Part shown: positions 32,680-37,663 of the stretch, in pieces
Position numbering within the stretch: the first letter of the stretch is position 1
How the letters are laid out: the number at the start of each line of letters is the position of its first letter
Assembly: GCA_903831635.1 (NCBI GenBank)
Contig: CAIKYN010000059.1
Location: 1-39,913, forward strand
Direction: 5' to 3'
DNA: 39,913 nucleotides
Source: an uncultured Spartobacteria bacterium
Lineage (GTDB): Bacteria; Verrucomicrobiota; Verrucomicrobiia; Chthoniobacterales; UBA6821
Position numbers and translations under genes: made by a program
The notes under the pieces: generated by a model
Databases searched by the model: none
Seen by the model: the letters and a program-made list of their open reading frames with translations, nothing else
What the model was told of the DNA's origin: nothing

Positions 32680-33099
32680 TTACTTTAGTGATTCTTTGTA
32701 TTCCGATAAGCTTTTATTATTAAGAGAAGGTAACATACCATTAATTACAGACATAGACTCAACCAACTGGAATTGTAACTGATCAAATCCAGGTTCTTTT
32801 GAAACATGATAACAAACAATTATTAAATCGGGAAAAACCCTGTCAGCTTGACCATGATACTTAAGACTACCACCACCCATATCTTGTCCTAAACCAATAT
32901 TTATTTTAAATCCAGATTTGTTCATTAAAACCTCCTTCACAGGAAACATATACTTACCGCTATTTTTTCTAATTGAACAAAGAACGATAAAATTAATCTT
33001 TCCTGGCGCCCTACCACAAGCAGTAATTAATAAAATCCCAAGCAATATACAAAAAGCTAATATTTTAGAATAAAGACTCTTTTTTTTAATTATTTGCAT
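32680..33099 (-). CDS. Lipoprotein behind the orphan Rhs tip
   Basis: 139 residues from ATG 33099 (TTG 33111 is the alternative). A basic start and hydrophobic segment lead to the lipobox LITAC, with Cys28 as the lipidation site. The mature part (INFIVLCSIRKNSGKYMFP..., ending LLPSL-like NNKSLSEYKESLK) is beta-rich and unknown to me. It is low in GC and lies 12 bp after the orphan Rhs tip, in the position of an immunity gene. A periplasmic lipoprotein as immunity or partner of the tip is plausible. It is the counterpart, in cassette B, of the signal peptidase in cassette A. Confidence 0.65.
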   Translation of the reverse strand: MQIIKKKSLYSKILAFCILLGILLITACGRAPGKINFIVLCSIRKNSGKYMFPVKEVLMNKSGFKINIGLGQDMGGGSLKYHGQADRVFPDLIIVCYHVSKEPGFDQLQFQLVESMSVINGMLPSLNNKSLSEYKESLK

Positions 33100-33111
33100 T
33101 TTAGGAAACAA

Positions 33112-33621
33112 TTATTTGAGACTAGTATCAATATCCAAGGAATATGATATTTCAGTTTTTTCTGAAATCTTTGATTGTTTAGTTTCCACAGTAGTTTTAT
33201 GAGTACATGAGTCGGTACAAAAATATCTTTGTTGGCGGATCACATTATATAATTGCCCCCATTTCACTAAATAAACATCAATTCCATCTGGAATTGGAGA
33301 AAAACCCTCTTTGACATAATTAATTAAAGCGAATGCTCTTAAAAGTTGTCTTTGAATCTCATACTTATCACCGATATATTGTTTCCAATCAAATGAATCA
33401 CCCACAGGAACGCAAGTAACTTCTAATCCAAAAATATCTAGCCACTTAATACTATTATTAAGTGCATAGTTATACAAACCTATGCCCTGACTTCTCTCTG
33501 CATTCTTCAGCGGATCCCTTGCTAGCCATCTTCCGACCTTCAGAGAGGTTGGAAAACTCGGGGTGGAACGGTAGAGGAGTGCCACGCTCGAACTGTTACC
33601 TTGGGACCATCCGGGATGCAA
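33112..33621 (-). pseudogene. Orphan Rhs tip cassette (silent C-terminal end)
   Basis: The open frame runs from 33621, but Rhs homology starts only at 33536 with GRWLARDPLKNAERSQG, then LYNYALNNSIKWLDIFGLE, the same junction as in the Rhs gene. Upstream (HPGWSQGNSSSVALLYRS...) there is no Rhs sequence and no signal peptide. It is thus a detached C-terminal tip without its own core. The tip of about 115 residues (CVPVGDSFDWKQYIGDKYE through YFCTDSCTHKTTVE and SYSLDIDTSLK) is AT-rich and not similar to the tip of the intact gene. It would be in frame with the Rhs core if the DNA between the two junctions were inverted. Confidence 0.75.
33492..33536 (-). repeat. Rhs junction inverted repeat, copy B
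   Basis: Reverse complement of 30399-30443 (44 of 45 bp). Homology fades to partial identity beyond 33492 (conserved LYxYA codons) and stops sharply at 33536 on the core side. Confidence 0.92.
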
Positions 33622-33808
33622 GACCTCATTTGGTTCATCACCAAGACGCTCTAATCAGGACAACAGAAAACAACAAAACAACCATTGGCCATAAGGAGGA
33701 AGATAACTTTCCTTTCCCTCCTCTTTTTCCTTGAGTAGAGGATTTGAAAGAGCTAATCCTGTAGAAGGATTACCCCAATTCCAATCAACCCCGACCCCAG
33801 AACAAACC

Positions 33809-34015
33809 ATGAAATCGCAAAAAATCTATGTCGAAAGACGAGATCAAGGAGATTATGCAGTCCGGCGTGCTGGTTCACAGCGAGCCAGTGCTGTTGAATC
33901 GACTCAAGCTGAAGCCATAGCTCGAGCTCGGGAAATTGCTCCCGGAGCAAAACCCCATGTTGAACGTGTCCGCAATACGGACGGCGGTCATCCGGATAAG
34001 TGGAGGAGTGCTTAG
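33809..34015 (+). CDS. DUF2188 protein
   Basis: 68 residues from ATG 33809; the longer open frame to 33731 adds non-conserved sequence. The protein is the DUF2188 type: KIYVERRDQGDYAVRRAGSQ, then AIARAREIAPGAKPHVERVR and a final GGHPDKWRSA. DUF2188 is a small beta-strand/helix domain of unknown function, often next to genes of stress or toxin-antitoxin type. The stop is 6 bp before the HEPN gene, so the two are one operon. It may be the antitoxin, but this is an inference. Confidence 0.75.
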   Translation: MKSQKIYVERRDQGDYAVRRAGSQRASAVESTQAEAIARAREIAPGAKPHVERVRNTDGGHPDKWRSA

Positions 34016-34021
34016 CAATCT

Positions 34022-34720
34022 ATGGCTAGGAAACCGGCGCTTTCTTCGGTTGTTTTGAGGTACGAAAAAACCTTGGAATCTTCCGAGAATCTTTATGAGA
34101 CTGTAAAGCCATATTCAAATTCAACATGGGAAACATTTAAAAAAACGGATATACTTCATCCTGCTCAAGCAAGAGCAATCATCTCTCTTGCCTTTCTTCA
34201 AATTGTTACTGCATGGGAGGATTATGTTGAATCGGTATTTGTACGTTATGTTGCCGGTGCATCCTCTCCAAAAAACTACAAGCCAGCAGCGCGGGTTTCG
34301 GCGGTTAAAGATATTCATCATGCATTTCAGTTGCTCAGCCTCAATGAAGAGTATAGCCCTCAAAGGGACTATTTAAGCTGGAGCAACTGGAAATCTGTTG
34401 CATCTCGCTCAAAAATATTCTTTGAGTCTGGCCGTCCATTTACAAATCTGACTCTTAATGAAAACGATAGACTGAAGGATGCTGTTATTATAAGAAACAG
34501 AATCGCTCACAACTCATCTAAATGTAGATCTTCATTTGTTGAAATTTCTAAAAGACATCTTGGAATTGATAAAAAAGCAACCTTGCCGCAGGGCTTTTCT
34601 ACTGGAAAACTACTACTAACTGAATCAAATCGTCTCTTTGGGAAAAACTCAAAGCCAAAGCCTTACTTTGAACACTATCTGGAACTTTTTAGATCAATAT
34701 CTAAGAAGATATGTCCCTAA
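34022..34720 (+). CDS. HEPN-domain protein, paired with DUF2188
   Basis: 232 residues, mostly helical. An N-terminal region (MARKPALSSVVLRYEKTLES and on to ARAIISLAFLQIVTAWEDYVE) is followed near residue 155 by DAVIIRNRIAHNSSK, in which Arg-Asn-Arg-Ile-Ala-His fits the Rx4H catalytic signature of HEPN ribonucleases. The pattern (aromatic-rich first helix, AWEDYVE, then RNRIAH) resembles the RiboL-PSP/MAE_28990-like HEPN families. These act as RNases in toxin-antitoxin and defence systems. The gene is AT-rich compared with the ICE backbone and follows the DUF2188 gene by 6 bp. Confidence 0.7.
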   Translation: MARKPALSSVVLRYEKTLESSENLYETVKPYSNSTWETFKKTDILHPAQARAIISLAFLQIVTAWEDYVESVFVRYVAGASSPKNYKPAARVSAVKDIHHAFQLLSLNEEYSPQRDYLSWSNWKSVASRSKIFFESGRPFTNLTLNENDRLKDAVIIRNRIAHNSSKCRSSFVEISKRHLGIDKKATLPQGFSTGKLLLTESNRLFGKNSKPKPYFEHYLELFRSISKKICP

Positions 34721-34746
34721 AACTACAATGATTTACTCAATGTGGT

Positions 34747-34792
34747 GAGCAGCTTGCAGTCCTTTCAAGGCAAGAGTGATCGGGTGCATCCA
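34747..34792 (+). repeat. Partial copy of the XRE upstream region
   Basis: GAGCAG at 34747 and GGCAAGAGTG at 34769, followed by CGGGTGCATCC, recur with the same 22-bp spacing at 35786 and 35808. The last part (34769-34791 against 35808-35830) matches in 21 of 23 bp. The palindrome's left arm is lost here. The copies bracket the FRG gene. The 305-bp gap 34721-35025 also contains GCGAATAAAGC at 34887-34897; no gene is visible in it. Confidence 0.65.
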
Positions 34793-35025
34793 TGAGTCGA
34801 TGATTCCAGTTCAGATACACTCACATCACCTCTTGCCTAGTTGCTTTGATAGCGCTTCATGGCATCGTATCAAAGTTATATCTTGAGCGAATAAAGCTCT
34901 CTACTGTATGGCCTATCTACGCGCATTGTGATCCAGAAATGATAAAAAAATAATCAGGGCCATATCAATTTAGGGTAGGATACTTTCAAGAAGGGGGTGA
35001 GATCTCCCAAAACATAATCACAGTC

Positions 35026-35757
35026 ATGGAAACCTTTGAATCATTGGCAGAAATCATCGATTGGGCGTCCAAGCAGGAACGGTGTCATGTCGCGCAGTGG
35101 TTCTACAGGGGGCACGCCAACAAGGACTTTCAGCTTGTTCCTAAACTATGTCGTCTCAAGCAGGCGAAAGCTGATTCCTTTTCCTCATGGGAAGAAATGC
35201 AGAGCTCTCTGCTTGCAAGGTTTAGGCGCGAAGCAGAGGCGTTTACCTCTGGTAAATTATACGATGAGAATGACTGGCTGGCACTTGCTCAGCATCACGG
35301 TCTGCCGACCAGGCTTTTGGATTGGACCTCGAATCTCTTGATTGCTGTTTATTTCACCGTGACTGAGTTGGCTGATACGGATGGATGTGTTTGGGGATTA
35401 GGATTTCCGTCCACAAATAACTGTTATTCAGAAAGTACGATCTACTCGAAGGTTAAAACATTATGGGAAACGCCTTTCATTCATTTTCCAAAGCACCTTT
35501 CTCCTAGAATCATCAATCAGGGAGGATGCTTCACTGTTCATGTGGATGACGTTCCCCTTGATAAGGACGCCCGGTGCAAAGACATCATGAAAATTGAGAA
35601 AATCATCATTACCAGCAGTGCCAAGAAGCGAATCAGGCACTCGCTCTACGATTTGGGAATCCATGAGTCGTTTGTGTATCCAGGCATAGAAGGGATATCA
35701 CAGAGACTTCTCTATGAGATCGATACGCGGGTTACGTTTCTGACTAAAGAATCGTAA
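35026..35757 (+). CDS. FRG-domain protein
   Basis: 243 residues from ATG 35026, preceded by GAAGGGGGTGAG. The FRG domain covers residues 5-110: WFYRGHANKDFQLVPKLCRL contains the F/Y-RG signature, followed by LLARFRREAEAF and the conserved LAQHHGLPTRLLDWTSNLLIAVYFTV. The C-terminal half (KIIITSSAKKRIRHSLYDLGIHESFVYPGIEGI) is also usual for the family. FRG proteins are found in many anti-phage and mobile-element loci, possibly as enzymes or cell-death effectors; the exact activity is not established. The gene is bracketed by a duplicated piece of the XRE upstream region, so it is probably a late insertion at the edge of the backbone. Confidence 0.85.
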   Translation: METFESLAEIIDWASKQERCHVAQWFYRGHANKDFQLVPKLCRLKQAKADSFSSWEEMQSSLLARFRREAEAFTSGKLYDENDWLALAQHHGLPTRLLDWTSNLLIAVYFTVTELADTDGCVWGLGFPSTNNCYSESTIYSKVKTLWETPFIHFPKHLSPRIINQGGCFTVHVDDVPLDKDARCKDIMKIEKIIITSSAKKRIRHSLYDLGIHESFVYPGIEGISQRLLYEIDTRVTFLTKES

Positions 35758-35772
35758 TGCGTCTCCGAATCC

Positions 35773-35790
35773 TGCTCCCAATTGGGAGCA
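35773..35790. promoter_or_regulatory. Palindromic operator candidate, copy 3
   Basis: TGCTCC, six bases (CAATTG), GGAGCA: a perfect palindrome throughout. It lies 138 bp before the proposed XRE start, in a stretch without genes. An autoregulatory site for the XRE protein is the simplest reading. Confidence 0.6.
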
Positions 35791-35912
35791 GGTAGCTGCG
35801 CCATCCCGGCAAGAGTGGCCGGGTGCATCCCAGAGGCAGTCATCCTTCTCCCATGGCTCCATATGGGGCTGTTGGTTGTATCACGGATGAAGTGACAGGT
35901 AAGGCAGAGGAG

Positions 35913-35937
35913 GGTTTTTCACCCCGGGTGAAAAACC
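35913..35937. promoter_or_regulatory. Perfect 12-bp inverted repeat over the XRE start codon
   Basis: The arm GGTTTTTCACCC, a single central C and the exact complement. The proposed GTG start at 35928-35930 lies in the right arm. The Shine-Dalgarno-like GAGGAGG is at 35907-35913, just before it. Protein binding here, or hairpin formation in the mRNA, would block expression. Confidence 0.65.
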
Positions 35938-36221
35938 TGAACCTTATCGGTCCCAAAGTCCGTCGCCTCCGCCATCAACGCAGCTGGTCTCAGAATGACC
36001 TGGCAATTCGCCTCCAAATCCTCGGGATGGATGAGGGGACCCGAGGCCGTGTTTCCAAGATCGAGGCCCGTCTTGTCTGGGTGTCTGACGAGGACATGAT
36101 CTACCTGGCTAGGGCACTCAAGGTCGAGGTAGGGGATCTCTATCCGGTAGTGATCCGCAAATCCGACTGCCTGCACGAGGCCATCGGAGCCGCAAAGGCC
36201 TCCCGCTACGGGGTCGCCTGA
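35928..36221 (+). CDS. XRE-family HTH regulator
   Basis: 97 residues. GTG 35928 is the likely start because it gives VKNLNLIGPKVRRLR, the usual opening of a family of short XRE regulators ('NLIGPxVRxLR'). GTG 35823 and ATG 35853 would add non-conserved residues across the palindrome. The HTH runs over residues 8-70 (RLRHQRSWSQNDLAIRLQ, VSKIEARLVWVSDEDMIYLARAL, then VEVGDLYPV). It should be a cytoplasmic DNA-binding repressor, the best candidate to bind the TGCTCC-N6-GGAGCA operators and the palindrome over its own start. It converges with the PIN gene, 8 bp away. Confidence 0.85.
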   Translation: MKNLNLIGPKVRRLRHQRSWSQNDLAIRLQILGMDEGTRGRVSKIEARLVWVSDEDMIYLARALKVEVGDLYPVVIRKSDCLHEAIGAAKASRYGVA

Positions 36222-36229
36222 GCGATGTT

Positions 36230-36754
36230 CTAGCGTTTCAAGCGGTACTTGCGAACGAGAGTGCGGGGCTTCGAGAGTACGATCTGGTGCCTCTCGGTAT
36301 CCGAATCCCTGAGGATTGCCCAAAGGGTCTCAATTTCCTCATTGGCATTCAAGATATGGCCGTCACTGGTGAGGAGGATTTCACAGCCTTTCCAGGCAGC
36401 TTCTGCGATCACCATGGAGTCCCCTGCTTCCTCATGAGGAACGAGTTCCTTCATGCGGATCTTAAGGCTGATCTCGGCCAGAATACCCCTCTCCAAGGGG
36501 GAAAAGTTCATGGGCGTATAGCCTCGTGCAAGAAGCTTGGTGAGAGCGCCCTCGGCGAGCTTGCGCTTCGAGGATGTATCTCCTTGTTCATAGATCCAAG
36601 CGAGTTCCTGAAAGACGGTCTCAGTAATCACGAACTGAGCATGGGGGAGACGCTCACGAAGCGTCTCCAAAGCATCAAGGACATCCGCATCCCCGTCCTC
36701 CTCATCGAGGAGGACATTGGTATCAACGGCAATGAGCAGCAGCTTTTTTCGCAC
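36230..36754 (-). CDS. PIN-domain ribonuclease
   Basis: 174 residues from GTG 36754. The PIN acidic residues are visible: Asp11 in VDTNVLLD, Glu in ITETVFQELAW (near 60), Asp in EEAGDSMVIAEAAW (near 110) and Asp in ILLTSDGHIL (near 125). Such metal-dependent RNases are usually toxins of type II modules. The start overlaps the end of a 58-codon gene on the same strand, which would be the antitoxin. No known antitoxin domain is obvious there. The pair lies between the XRE gene and virB2 and may stabilise the ICE. Confidence 0.8.
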   Translation of the reverse strand: MRKKLLLIAVDTNVLLDEEDGDADVLDALETLRERLPHAQFVITETVFQELAWIYEQGDTSSKRKLAEGALTKLLARGYTPMNFSPLERGILAEISLKIRMKELVPHEEAGDSMVIAEAAWKGCEILLTSDGHILNANEEIETLWAILRDSDTERHQIVLSKPRTLVRKYRLKR

Positions 36755-36899
36755 CTGCGTGATTATGGTAGATCAGGCGCATGGCCGTGGCCGTGAGATG
36801 AATGCGGGATTCATCCGGGAGCGAGTTGCACGCTTTGCGAGCTGCGGCTGCGATCTTGGTTCCTCGGGTGGAGGGGTGCTTTTTTTCAAATGCGCTCAC
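36723..36899 (-). CDS. Short protein upstream of the PIN gene, possible antitoxin
   Basis: 58 residues from GTG 36899 to TGA at 36723-36725, overlapping the PIN gene by 32 bp. The sequence is basic and helical (STRGTKIAAAARKACNSLPD, then SRIHLTATAMRLIYHNHAGA and KKAAAH). A GAGGGAAC stretch precedes the start. The length, the overlap and the order agree with an antitoxin gene, but I do not recognise a family. The operator palindrome at 37023 lies 124 bp upstream, between this gene and virB2. Confidence 0.5.
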   Translation of the reverse strand: MSAFEKKHPSTRGTKIAAAARKACNSLPDESRIHLTATAMRLIYHNHAGAKKAAAHCR

Positions 36900-37022
36900 G
36901 AGTTAAAAGTTCCCTCAAGGAGGCTTGGAGGTCAAGTCGGGAGAGGCAGCGATTCGCTGTCAAAAGAGGAATCATAGAGGTCTTGATCTCTTTTGAGTGC
37001 CTGATGGGAAGGGGCTCTCTGT

Positions 37023-37040
37023 TGCTCCCGACTCGGAGCA
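37023..37040. promoter_or_regulatory. Palindromic operator candidate, copy 4
   Basis: TGCTCC, six bases (CGACTC), GGAGCA. It lies 37 bp before virB2 and in the divergent gap towards the PIN pair (36900-37076), so it could control both directions. Confidence 0.55.
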
Positions 37041-37076
37041 AGGAAGAGGGTAGGGGGACTCTAAGGTGCGCCCCCT

Positions 37077-37328
37077 ATGCACCACGTCATCCTCGCTCAA
37101 TCAAGCTCACTCGACGGCGCGTTGTCCCAAGGACTTGGGATTATTGCGAAGTTCCTCTACATCATCGCGGTCATTGTCATCGCCCATGGCGGATGGCAGG
37201 TCCGCAGCGGTAATGCCGACATGGGCAAGATGTCGATCGTGGGAGGGCTGCTCCTAGGTCTCTCAGTCCTGATCGCCCAAGCGCTCTTCAGCGCAGGCGG
37301 GATGCCGACCATCAGCGTGGGGCAATGA
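37077..37328 (+). CDS. virB2: VirB2/TrbC-type pilin
   Basis: 83 residues. Two hydrophobic segments (residues 22-41, LGIIAKFLYIIAVIVIAHGG, and residues 53-72, SIVGGLLLGLSVLIAQALF) with a short polar loop between them are the signature of VirB2/TrbC major pilins. No long signal peptide is present, so it may be inserted directly. It should form the conjugative pilus. The stop overlaps the VirB3 start (ATGA at 37325-37328). It is the first gene of the T4SS operon. Confidence 0.8.
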   Translation: MHHVILAQSSSLDGALSQGLGIIAKFLYIIAVIVIAHGGWQVRSGNADMGKMSIVGGLLLGLSVLIAQALFSAGGMPTISVGQ

Positions 37329-37663
37329 GCCGGGGCGTGATTCCAACCCATGCGGGTGATGACAGCGACGGCAAGATCTGGGGGATCGAGGGGATGAATA
37401 TCCTCTTCCTGCTCGCCAGTGGGATGATCGGCCTTGGATTGGCCCTCATGCTTTCGCACGGGCACTCACCGGCAGTCTGCGTGGGAATCGGCGCCCTGCC
37501 TTTCGTGGTGACTGCTCTCTACATCTTCGGCCTGCGGCAAGGGAAGCCGAAGTCGTTCGATACCGATTTGCTCGAAACCCTCCTCTCCGGAAACGGGTGG
37601 ATGGCCCCAGTCAAACAACCCCGCAATCCACTCATCCATGCAGGCTCCCATGCAAGCTCCTAA
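37325..37663 (+). CDS. virB3: VirB3/TrbD-like inner-membrane protein
   Basis: 112 residues. A polar N-terminus (about 22 residues) is followed by two membrane segments (residues 25-45, NILFLLASGMIGLGLALML, and 49-68, AVCVGIGALPFVVTALYIF) and a cytoplasmic tail. The order virB2-virB3-virB4 and the two-pass topology identify it. VirB3 sits at the base of the channel with VirB4. The stop overlaps the virB4 start region by 14 bp. Confidence 0.75.
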   Translation: MSRGVIPTHAGDDSDGKIWGIEGMNILFLLASGMIGLGLALMLSHGHSPAVCVGIGALPFVVTALYIFGLRQGKPKSFDTDLLETLLSGNGWMAPVKQPRNPLIHAGSHASS

